64,000 nucleotides of DNA from Diabrotica undecimpunctata (Eukaryota; Arthropoda; Insecta; Coleoptera; Chrysomelidae): contig NC_092803.1 of the NCBI RefSeq assembly GCF_040954645.1, forward strand, positions 82,746,263-82,810,262, in the 5' to 3' direction. The notes beneath the pieces were generated by a model. It saw only the letters and a list, made by a program, of their open reading frames with translations. It was not told the DNA's origin and did not search any database. Of the stretch, positions 48,206-57,696 are shown piece by piece (positions within the stretch are counted from its first letter, which is position 1; every line of letters begins with the position of its first letter). Both the position numbers and the translations under genes were made by a program.

Positions 48206-49545
48206 CTGAGCGTTTTCGTCAACTAGCATAAAGTCGCTCTTTACCACTTATTGTAATTACATCATATTTACAAACCATTCTATACTTTGTTGTTTTCTTA
48301 GCATCCGGTCTTTTTAAAACATTTTTTGCTTTTTTAATTTTATTTATTCGACTGTTGTGTTTGTAGATAAACTTAGTATCTACACAATAGGACCAACATG
48401 AAGAATGTCCTAAAATGAGATAAAGAGTATAACATAGATTGCTGGTTACAAAATATGAGAGCTCTTACCTGTAATATAAGAATGTCTTAAACACTAACGG
48501 TTCAAAAAGCTATCCAAAGGTACAAAACGATTTATTAAACAGAAAAAGAGAGAAAAACAAATAGCATAAATAAAATCAGTACAAATACATAAAGAGCTAA
48601 ACAAAATTCCTACTACTAAATACAAGTCTTTCAAAAGTGTATGTGCACTATTGTCTATCAAAGTCACTATCATAAAGATCCTGGATCAAGAGATGCGGAG
48701 ATGTGGTAACCATGTGTCAAAAGCCACCCAAAGAACCATGCGAAAAAAACTTCTAACACTTCTAGTGTATACAAAAACGGGCACTACTGTATTATAATCA
48801 ATATGTATATATCTGTGATTATAATTGATTGCTGTTATACCAACAGCGGGACAAATCGTTGATCGATTTGGAGAGCACTGTCTACTTTTTGATGATTAAA
48901 TTCTTGACGGATTTTTAAGGATTTCTGCCAAACAGAGATGTTGCTTCGTCCACGTCTAAATTCGCTCTGGGGGTAGGCGGGGTGCCTGATTTTTCGGAGA
49001 GTCTTTTTTGCAAGAGTTTTAAGCGCACAAAAAACTATAATACTAAAAATGTTTGACAATCGTTTGACATTTATGACATTTATAGAGTCGGTGCATTTTT
49101 GTTAAACGAGGAAATAAATACTAAATTAAAAATATCGATAAATAGTTTTACATGTTCGAATGGATTTATTCGAATAGTATTCATCGCAGTTTAAAAATGA
49201 TTTATTGTCTTCACGTTTTGACCTGACTATTGAGTTTATATTATTATTAAAACAAGTTAGCCCATCGTTGATATCCATGATAAAAATTTTTACAGAAATG
49301 AAGTAAACAATACACATAACCTAGCTTTTAGTGAACACTTTAACATTGATGATTAACAAAGGGCAATGATGACATTGGCTGGATAATCTTAGAAATGTTA
49401 TCAAGAATTTGAAATTATCATCAATGTCCAGTTTCAATGGACAATACCGTTAATGTCCAGCTATTGTCGACAATGACTAATTCAACAAGCAATTGTCGAT
49501 ATTGACCGGTTAATAACGTTATTGACCGGATTTACGTCTCTCAAG
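48206..49545. other. No gene assigned; contains clustered short repeats
   Basis: A 74-codon minus-strand frame (49,059-48,835) and a 63-codon one (49,317-49,126) have no recognised motif. 49,416-49,530 is dense in related words (AATGTCCAG, ATTGTCGACAATGAC, ATTGTCGATATTGACCGG, AACGTTATTGACCGG), which suggests the end of another, unidentified element. Confidence 0.45.
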
Positions 49546-49549
49546 TATC

Positions 49550-50800
49550 TAAATTAAGTCTCTTAATTTTAGGTAAGCATCATTTAAATTACTTGCAGTT
49601 GTAGAGAGTTCTAGTTCATCATCACTCTCATTGTCTGAAACATTAGAAATCGCTTCGTTTTCTTTAAAATCACTAACACAACTAGCTACATTTACTTCAG
49701 GGTTTTTCGTCAATAGGGCTTTATCAATTTCTAGCTAGTTTAAAAAAAATTCAACTCCATGACTTTTGCAAAAGGTTGACAATGGCAAATCATCTTCCAG
49801 GTCTTGAGGCTCCAAATTTTTCAAAATTTCTTTTCCATTACTATCGTTTTTTAAAAAGCCGCATCTAAAAAAACATTTTTCAACTGTTTTGGTTGAAACG
49901 TCTGTCCATGCTGCCACAATCCAAATCTAAGCGTTAGCAATCATTATGGACTTCTCCAGCTCAGCCGTTGATAAAGAACATTCTATAGATGAAAAGATTC
50001 TCCTCATAAAAAACTATATATACAGAGATTTATGGTTTTTAATTTTTCCTTGGTCTAACTTGGTCAATATGCAGTGGTATTAGGTGGTAAAAATATTAGA
50101 TGGGAGGTTGAGTTGTCTAGGAATAAGAGAATTTTTTGCATTTTTTTGTAAAATTTGTGCAGCTAATCTGTCGTGATATCTCTAATTATTCAGGCCTTTT
50201 TTTTTGTAGTACCAGTCGACTAGGAGTTTACCAACATAAAAAATTTTAAATCATCGAGGATTTTTACTTTTACCATACAGGTTTTTCTTTTCCTTCATTT
50301 AAATTTGTACACAATAATATGGTCAGCCTTTTCTTATCAGATTTACTCCCAGTGCACTTTTCATTACAAAATGTAAAATTTTTACTTGGCAAGATTCGAT
50401 AATACAGACCAGCTTCATCAGCGTTGTAAATATCTTCAGGTAAATAGTCTCTTAATAAATTTGTCAATTTTCTTTGCCATTCTGAAACGTTGTCAATGTT
50501 AACATTTGCAGCTTCTCGAGAAATAGCTCTAAATTTAATGTTTTGTCTTAAGCAAAACTTGTCAGGCCAACCATTGAAAGCTTTAAAATTCAAATTGAGT
50601 TCTTTCGCTGCCTCTAAACTCTTTCTTTTATTATCGGTTCATTCGTTGGAATGTTCTTACTTCTCACTTTACTAAACCAATCGTACACTATAGTATCGAT
50701 GGCAACACTTTCAGTTTTAATTATATCTTTTTGTTGAATATTTGCTCTTTCACTATACCACTTTTTTAAATCGTCCTTTTTTTCCTATTTGAAACTTTTC
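49550..50800 (-). pseudogene. Tigger transposase relic
   Basis: Minus-strand order: CENP-B-type HTH (LKKWYSERANIQ, then ESVAIDTIVYDWFSKVRSKN), NLNFKAFNGWPDKFCLRQNI, VSEWQRKLTNLLRDYLPEDI, YNADEAGLYYRILPSKNFTF (first catalytic Asp; NADET changed to NADEA), EKCTGSKSDKKRLTILLC. After a gap that removes the middle of the DDE domain come AWTDVSTKTVEKCFFRCGF and an acidic tail with NVSDNESDDELELS. Stops and frameshifts at several points; second and third catalytic Asp not found. Confidence 0.82.
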
Positions 50801-51089
50801 GGCCAAAACTTGAAATACCTAAAGTACCTAGTTTTATGACCCTAAGTACCTCCTTATAGCTATAATAAGTTATGTACATATTTGGACTTCCAGTGCCCCA
50901 ATTTTAATCTTTTAATTATCTGAAAAACTAAAGGTAAATTTTGTCAGGAGTCGTTGTGGAGAGGGTCGTTGTTAGGTGTCTTCCTATTTATAACCCACAT
51001 ATGAAATGTTCGGTGACCTAAAAATTGTCCGTTCAGAAGAGGTTTCCGTTGTGGAGTGGTGTCCGTTAATAGAAGTTTTACTGTATTTA

Positions 51090-51409
51090 CTTATACTTTT
51101 TAATTTATGACTGACTATATAATTTAAAAATAAACTTTATGTTATTTGGTGCAGTTTTATTTTGTAGATAAATTGCATGTGAATATTTTTTCGTTTAAAT
51201 ATTGGCTATGAGTCCGTCTACTTGGTGTATAGTAATTTTCAGTCACTGCCAATCGGTCAATATTTAACCAGCGTAGCAAAAAATAGTTACTAAATTTCCT
51301 AGATAGTTGTAACTGGGATCAGAAAACTAAGTATGGATATTTTTACACATCAATAAAAAATTACACACTCATTTATGATTGTGGTTAGTAATAATAGGCG
51401 AGTCTTTAC
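51090..51409. other. No feature recognised
   Basis: AT-rich spacer with no coding motif. Confidence 0.4.
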
Positions 51410-51960
51410 AGCTGGCGCCGTTTCTTCTTGATTTCTTGTAGTGGATGGAGTCCATTTTTCTTGGTCATCTATTTTCAGGCAGTCTCTGCAGGTGTCCATA
51501 CCAGTTTTGTCTTTTGGTTTCGATAGTATCTATTACGTTTAGGTCAGTTTCCGTTTCTCCCCTAATGTCTACGTTCTTCACACTATCAAGTCTGGTGTGC
51601 TGGCAACATCGCCTGCAATAGTCCATTTCCATGGTCTTCATTTTTTATTTGTTTCTTTGATTGATTTCCCAAAGTTCAGCGTTGTACAACCCAATAATTT
51701 CTATTATTGTTTTAATAATTCTTCTTTTATTTTATTAGTACACAATAGTCCGTGTAGCTGTCTAGTTAAGTACCTAATCTTGCTTGACCAATCCCAGAAT
51801 ATATTTTTTTGTTACTCTCCGCTTTTGATGTTATTTGGACTCGTAAGTATTTGAAGGTTTTAGTTGATTTTATGTTTCCCATTTCAATTTGTAGGCTTTC
51901 TGGTTTTTCCCCTGTTACTAAATACCCGGTATTTTTAATTGTGGTTAATAAAAATAATCT
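51410..51960 (-). pseudogene. LINE C-terminal relic (same family as 623-839)
   Basis: Minus strand: NTGYLVTGEKPESLQIEM, KTFKYLRVQITSKAESNKKI, IRYLTRQLHGLLCTNKIKEE. With shifts there follow WTIAGDVASTPDLIV, which mirrors 'DYWRRCCQHTRLDRV', and WTPSTTRNQEE. These are the thumb and C-terminal regions downstream of a LINE RT; the catalytic core is missing. Confidence 0.72.
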
Positions 51961-52242
51961 ATCAATTTTTAAAATTAAAGATATTTGTATGAAAGTGCAA
52001 ATATAAAAGGAACAACATGTAGATATACGTAATTTAATTTTAAGATAATTTTATGTGTGGGGTGATGCTGAGGTCAATATTATTCTAGATACGAAAAAAG
52101 ATTTGAATTTGGGGTGAACCAGCTGAGCATTAACCTATAGATTAGATCTGTACAAGCGCACAAGCGTAGTTAGCCAAAAAGGGGAAAAAGGGTAATAAAC
52201 ATATAGTAAAAAATATACTTTTACATTTTTAGTATCGTTGAG
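51961..52242. other. No feature recognised
   Basis: Spacer up to the Harbinger target duplication. Confidence 0.4.
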
Positions 52243-52378
52243 TTAGGCTACGGTTACTATGCATGCGAATTCGTACGAAATTTTGTTCCTACGTGTTCTG
52301 ACGAACTCGTGGTCAGAGCAAGGTGGTTACACTGTGGACGCATTTTGATCGTCAGTACGTTTCTGCCACCCAGCGAAA

Positions 52379-54550
52379 ATGGACGAACTCGATGATCTAT
52401 ATTTTTTGGATAATCCTTTATTAAAATTATTAATTTTAAATAGTGGAAAATCGGAGCACGTGAGCCAGTTGTTTAGCGGTAGAGACGACAAAGGAGAGTT
52501 TCGTATGTTGTTTCGAGAGATATGGGACCAACCAGAGAAGTTTTTCGAGTAGTTCAGGATGACACCTGAAACTTTCGACTACATACTAAAGGGGATTGAA
52601 AAAAGGATCGAAAAGTTCTCCAATTTTCGCGAATGTATTTCACCAAAACACAGACTGGGTGTAACTTTAAGGTAAGAAAAAGATGAACTACACTGTATAC
52701 TATATATTTAGTTCTTTACTTCAATAACAATTTGAAATATTCAATAATAAAATAAAATACAAAAAGTTAAATTAAACGCAGCAAAATTGAACGAACAAAT
52801 AGCGCTTAGTTTTTAATAATGTTTGTCGTCCGGTGTTACATTAGAAAAGTACGAAGCAAGGTCATCTTGTTGACTATCACTCGTCGATGAATAAGTGGAA
52901 AATGTATGAGTTGGATGGTGAATTGGTTGTGGTGTATATTTACCTCCAAATCTTTCCTCCTCTTCGCAAAAAACTTGTTGGAGTTTAGTCCTCACGTACA
53001 GTTTTCTGTCATCTGGCACTTTCCTCAAATAAGGTAGTAGGCTCATCAGAAAATGATAGTCCGGATCGTCGTTTCGTGGAGATGAATTTCTTTCCTTGAT
53101 CATTCGAAGTTTCTCTTCTTCAAAATCCATCAATTTTCTGACGATAGTGGCATTATTTATCTTCGCTACTTTTTTCTTGGGTGCAGAAAATGCTTGTGGT
53201 GGCGTTGTTTCATCCACTGTGTTATGAGGTGATACGAGAGTTTTTGTATGTGAATCTGGTTCGTCTTCAGCGGGATCAGGGGGAAAACTAAAAGGTGAAT
53301 TATGGGTGTCTTCTTCACTATCAGATGTTGGCTGGGTGGGTCTCGGGACATTACCCTGCAGTTGTCTTTTTTGAAATTGGTCCTTTAAAAACTCCATGCT
53401 TCTAAAATAGGCCCACTTAGACTCTTTGATGATTCCTCCTTCGTCTCCGCTTTGTTTTTCAGGATACTTGCTCAATTCCTTGCGAAACGTGTCCCTCAAA
53501 CCTCGCCACTTAGTTTTGGCTGTTTCACCTGAAATTATTGAAATGAGAACCAATTAATCTTGTTTTCATTTGTAACCTACTATTATTTTAGTGTATTGAA
53601 TTATTGTTTTGTTAAATAATGTTGATTTAGTGTGTAGTAGATTTGTTTCTTATTTCAGATTTCTGTCTACTGGGATGTCTTTTCGAGCACTTAGCTTCTC
53701 ATACAGAATTTCCTACTGCGGTATTCGAAGCATAGTTTACGACACATGTCAAGCTATATGGGAGTGCTTCTGCGGTACACATATGTCGTTGCCAACTACA
53801 TGGGAATGGAAAAACATCGCGAGTGACTTCTACAACAAATGGAATTTTCCCAACTGCATTGGTTGCATAGATGGCAAATATATTCGCATGAAATGCCCAA
53901 ATAAAACTGGGTCGACATATTTTAACTACAAGGGCTATTTTTCAATTGTACTGCAAGGAGTAGCCGATGCAAAGTACAAGTTCATTGCTGTTGAAGTTGG
54001 GGGATACGGTAGGCAAAGTGACGGGGGAACATTTTCAGATTCAAATATTTATCAACAGTTGGAAGCAAGAACTCTAAACATACCAGAGAATGAAAATATT
54101 CCGTCAACTAACATTCCAGCACCCTATGTTCTATTGGCTGATAATGCTTATCCTCTGAAAACCTATTTATTGAAGCCGTATTCAAGACAAAGACTTGGTA
54201 TCGAAGAACGGATTTTTAACTATAGACTATCAAGAGCTAGACGGTGTGTGGAATGTGCCTTTGGTATTCTGGTATCCAAGTGGAGGTGTTTAAAAACCAA
54301 ACTGCAAATCGATCCAGATAAAGTAGACATCGTAGTTAAATGCGTTTGTCTTTTGCATAACATAATCGTTGATAAGGAAGGACTGAGTTCCCTTGATATT
54401 CCTGCGATGGGACTTGAACCCAAAAACAATGCTCCAGTTTCACGGAGATATAATAACTACGGAAGAAGCGCAAATGATGCTAGAGAAACTTTGAAAACTT
54501 ATTTTGTTAGCTCAGCAGGTGAGGTTCCGTATCAATATGACCTAGTATAA
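52379..54550 (+). pseudogene. Harbinger transposase (HARBI1-like), one nonsense codon
   Basis: Cuts and rejoins the element ends with a DDE_Tnp_4 nuclease. Join 52,379-52,671 and 53,659-54,550; donor AAG|GTAAGA, acceptor TTTCAG|ATTTC, phase closing on Arg (TLR-FLSTGMSF). Exon 1: MDELDDLYFLDNPLLKLL, then FREIWDQPEKFFE-stop-FRMTPETFDYIL, where TAG at 52,550-52,552 replaces the expected Tyr codon, then ISPKHRLGVTLR. Exon 2: NCIGCIDGKYIRMKCP (first Asp), YFSIVLQGVADAKYKFIAVE, GGYGRQSDGGTFSDS, PYVLLADNAYPLKTYLLKPY (second Asp) and RARRCVECAFGILVSKWRCL (Glu). It ends YQYDLV-stop. An in-frame ATG at 53,609 lies inside the intron and is not the start. With the stop read through, about 394 residues, usual for the family. 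Confidence 0.92.
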
Positions 54551-54841
54551 TAATCTAGAGCTCTATAAGATTTGTTATTGATGGGTGAAATGTTAACATT
54601 ATAACTCTACTTGCTTAGGTAATTTACTTGCTTTATGATTATGTGTAAATTAATATATTCGTAACTAATGTATGTGTAATCACAAACAAATTCATAAACT
54701 TTGCTTACTGCTGGTGTCGAGTTGTGATGCAACCTTCTCCTAACTTTGCCGACAAACATCTCTGTTGTGGTAATGTTTTTCCCTCATGTTCCACAAACAC
54801 TTGTTCTCTTGAACACAAGCAATTAATTTTTCAATGTCCAT
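52813..54841 (-). pseudogene. Harbinger MADF/BESS DNA-binding protein, one nonsense codon
   Basis: The Myb-like partner that brings Harbinger transposase to the element ends and into the nucleus (role known from the family). Join 54,841-54,709 and 53,528-52,813; donor AGCA|GTAAGC, acceptor TTTCAG|GTGAAAC. Exon 1: MDIEKLIACVQENKCLWNMR, EKHYHNRDVCRQS-stop-EKVASQLDTS; TAG at 54,742-54,740 is one change from the Trp expected in 'WEKVA'. Exon 2 completes MADF (ETAKTKWRGLRDTFRKELSK, YFRSMEFLKDQF), then a Pro/Ser/Asp-rich linker. A BESS motif follows (DYHFLMSLLPYLRKVPDDRK, LYVRTKLQQVF) and a Ser/Thr-rich tail ending TPDDKHY. Its 1.18-kb intron lies opposite the transposase's exon 2. Confidence 0.9.
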
Positions 54842-55265
54842 GGTGGACAGTCCGCAGTTCCTAGAACAAAACATCTATGTAAATGTTATTGTTTTTAAAC
54901 ATCCATAGTTGAAAGGTTTAACGCAAAAAAGGAATTAACAAATTAAACATCCATGTTTGTTAACATCATAATTCTACTTGATTAGGTGTAATTCGCTAAA
55001 AAATTCTTAATAAAAAAAGAAAACTTTACTTACTGCTGGTATGTGTCGCAAAACAGCCGCTATTCGGAACAATTCGTACGAAAATAACAAAGTTGTTTGA
55101 ACTCTCAAATCGTACTGACGACGACGCACGTATTCTGACGAGGAAATCGCACCCACTGTAAACACTTCCATTGAAAAGCATTTATTTGTTTGTTCAAGCG
55201 AATTCGTCAGAACACGTAAGAACAAAATTTCGTACGAATTCGCATGCATAGTAACCGTAGCCTTA

Positions 55266-55685
55266 AGTGACGAAAAAATAAAACAACAGTATTACTATTT
55301 TTTTTATTTTATAAACCAAATACATACGTGCAGAAAATATTACATACCTATTAATATAATATACTAAACAATTGTAAGGAAATTGACAAGTACAGATAAA
55401 TTAAATTTAATGTGGATTTAATTCTTCAGCGTGTTATCTAAGAATGCATGGTTTTTAATAATTACAGTACCGATAATTAATTTATTGCAGTTATTAATAC
55501 TATACTTTTACTTGAATATATTATACTATACAATAATATTGCTAACTAGATACCCTAGACCATATTATTATTTTAAGGACAGATAAGAACTAGAAAGACT
55601 GGTTAAATGTATTCCGATAAAATCATATGAAATACAAGAAAACAAATGTGATCGCAAATAAAAAAGATTTAACAATAATTTTAGT

Positions 55686-55688
<3 letters not shown>
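55266..55688. other. No gene recognised
   Basis: AT-rich spacer leading into a TA microsatellite. Confidence 0.45.

Positions 55689-55755
<67 letters not shown>
55689..55755. repeat. (AT)n microsatellite at 5' edge of a LINE fragment
   Basis: 67 bp of AT repeat immediately followed by LINE coding sequence. Confidence 0.95.
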
Positions 55756-55758
<3 letters not shown>

Positions 55759-56640
55759 CATCTTCTGTATAATAGAGAAGTTCCCCTAAATATTATAAAA
55801 ACTATCGAAAACCTCTACCAAAGCAACGAAATGGAAGTCAGAATAGATAGACAACTTACAGAATCTATAGAAATAGGCAGCGGAATAAGACAAGGGGATT
55901 AATTGAGCCGCATGCTCTTCAATTTGATTATGGATGAAATCATCAAAAGGGTTAACAAACGAAGAGGATACAAAATGGGAAACGAAGAAAAAAAAATACT
56001 TTGTTACGCAGACGATGCAATGTTGATAGCAAAGATGAAGATAGTCTGTAAAGACTGGTCTACAGATTTAAGATAAGAGCAAAATAATTTAATATGACAA
56101 TCTCATCTCAGAAACCTAAAACAATAGTAGTCAGCAAAGAACCAACAAGATGTAAAATAAGAATTGATAGCATTAGTATAAAACAAGTAATGGAAATAAA
56201 ATACCTGGGAATTACACTAGCTATAGAGACCTGGACAAAGAAGTGAGAGATCAAGTATAAAAACCAAATAGATTGGGAGGATGCCTTAATAACACTATAT
56301 GGCGAAACACACACATTAACACTGAGGCGAGGTCAAGAATTTATAAAGCCAGTGTAAGACCAATAATGATATATATGAGAAGTGAAGACATTAGAATGTA
56401 ACGTACAGTGTATAAATGAATGGATACAAAATAGACAAAAAGATTGGAATAACAACATAAGCAGATTGGAGGAGACCCGTGTCGTCAAAATAGCAAGAGA
56501 TAACTCACCAATCGGAAAAAGAAGTATCGGACGACCACCCAAAAGATGGAGTGACAACCTTCCATAGAAGTATTAATCCGCCAATGAACAAGCAGAATTG
56601 CTTATAAAGAGGAAGAAGAAGAAGATAATATAATATAAAA
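55756..56640 (+). pseudogene. LINE RT C-terminal half, decayed
   Basis: Plus-strand segments: LYNREVPLNIIKTIENLYQS, then RQLTESIEIGSGIRQGD, MLFNLIMDEIIKRVNKRRGY, ILCYADDAMLIAKM (YADD intact), IRIDSISIKQVMEIKYLGIT, RIYKASVRPIMIY and KIARDNSPIGKRSIGRPPKR. A 3' tail rich in GAGGAAGAAGAAGAAG follows. It begins at the AT repeat, so it is 5'-truncated there. Several stops (RQGD-stop) and shifts. Family differs from the two RTE-like LINEs. Confidence 0.82.
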
Positions 56641-56677
56641 TAAAATTAGTATATTTTGAGTTTAGGTTCAATCATTA

Positions 56678-57133
56678 CTGTTAAATTTGAAAATATATTT
56701 TTTTATTCGATTACAATCAACGTTTCAGCAGGTAATCCTTACCTTTGCCAAGATTCTAAAATTTCGAAAAATTGAGAATAAGATGTTATTGTAAAACATG
56801 TAACAACTTACCACTACGTGAAACAAGACACTACATTAATGATCGAACAAACAGTAAAAACTGATACCTGATGTCTCATTGCTTACTAATATATTACTTA
56901 CTTAATATACTATTGATAGTAAGCAATGAGACATAAGATATCAGTTTTACACTGTGTCCGTTCATTATTGTAGTGTTTCATTTTACGTGTTTGTAAGTTA
57001 TTACATGTTTTATGGTAATATCTTATTTTCAATTCTTGTAAATTTTAGAATCTTGACAACAGCAAAGATTACCTGCCAAAACGTTAATTGTAATGGAATA
57101 ATAAAATATAGTTCCAAATTTAACAGTAATTTT
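56678..57133. repeat. 456-bp imperfect palindrome
   Basis: Arms of about 215 bp (56,678-56,890; 56,915-57,133) are inverted copies of roughly 85-90% identity by eye, with a 25-30-bp AT-rich spacer. Outer ends read ATTACTGTTAAATTT. Read towards the outside, the left arm (minus strand) gives AGGTAAGGATTACCT then GCTGAAACGTTGATTG, a hairpin followed by GAAACGTT as in the other palindromes. Non-coding; begins just beyond a LINE 3' tail. Confidence 0.85.
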
Positions 57134-57188
57134 GTTTTTACTAATTTTATTAAATTAAAAATTTTATTAAATATATTATGGTTTAAGA

Positions 57189-57191
<3 letters not shown>

Positions 57192-57271
<80 letters not shown>

Positions 57272-57295
57272 ATATATATATGCACATATATATAC

Positions 57296-57342
<47 letters not shown>
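57192..57342. repeat. (TA)n microsatellite
   Basis: TA repeat with a few GC interruptions near 57,260-57,297. Confidence 0.95.
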
Positions 57343-57344
<2 letters not shown>

Positions 57345-57380
57345 AAAAAAGAAGTACTTGTGACTCGTTTGGAACAAATA

Positions 57381-57463
57381 TATAACTGTTTTGGATGGGT
57401 TGGCGTCATAGTCATTGAAGTCATGGAGAGTCAAGTCAATTGACTCCAACCCATCCAAAACAG

Positions 57464-57468
<5 letters not shown>
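57381..57468. repeat. Short hairpin between two TA runs
   Basis: Perfect 23-bp inverted arms (57,381-57,403 and 57,446-57,468) containing CTGTTTTGGATGGGTTGG, with a 42-bp spacer that holds further complementarity (GTCATTGAAGTCATGG, AGTCAATTGACT). TA microsatellites lie on both sides. Confidence 0.85.
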
Positions 57469-57519
<51 letters not shown>

Positions 57520-57558
57520 ATATAATATATATATACATATACATATACATATATATAA
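57469..57558. repeat. (TA)n microsatellite
   Basis: TA-rich run downstream of the hairpin; ends about 140 bp beyond the P450 stop. Confidence 0.92.
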
Positions 57559-57696
57559 AGTTAAAAAATTTACAATTTACAGCATATTTGTTGCATAAAG
57601 ATCCAGGATCCTCAGTGTCCAAACAGAAAACTCTTCATATTTTCACTGTTTTTTATCAAACATATTTTATTGTGTTTTTAAAATAGTTACACTAGT

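Larger units (their letters stand above)
46537..51083 (-). mobile_element. Tigger/pogo transposon, expanded by insertions
   Basis: Ends are inverted: left CAGTAAAACTTTTCCACAAC, right (reverse complement) CAGTAAAACTTCTATTAACG, both followed by GGACACCA, with TA on each side (46,535-46,536; 51,084-51,085). A decayed Tigger transposase lies on the minus strand at the right. The interior includes an inserted LINE fragment (47,100-48,205), so the 4.5-kb length is not original. Short CCACAACGG words recur near both ends. Confidence 0.75.
52246..55262. mobile_element. PIF/Harbinger transposon, structurally complete
   Basis: A 3,017-bp element flanked by TTA on both sides (52,243-52,245; 55,263-55,265), the standard 3-bp duplication. 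Inverted repeats of about 65 bp start GGCTACGGTTACTATGCATG and differ at about two positions. It holds the two expected genes in divergent-overlap arrangement: the HARBI1-type transposase on the plus strand and a MADF/BESS DNA-binding partner on the minus strand, whose single intron spans the transposase's second exon. Each gene has one nonsense codon and is otherwise clean. A part of the non-coding right side (about 54,585-54,725) is partly repeated at 54,955-55,045. Confidence 0.95.

Noticed and set aside
53609..54550. Single-exon reading of the Harbinger transposase from the ATG at 53,609
   Set aside because: The first 16 codons lie in an intron; the TTTCAG acceptor at 53,658 joins exactly in phase to exon 1, which carries the family's N-terminal motifs.
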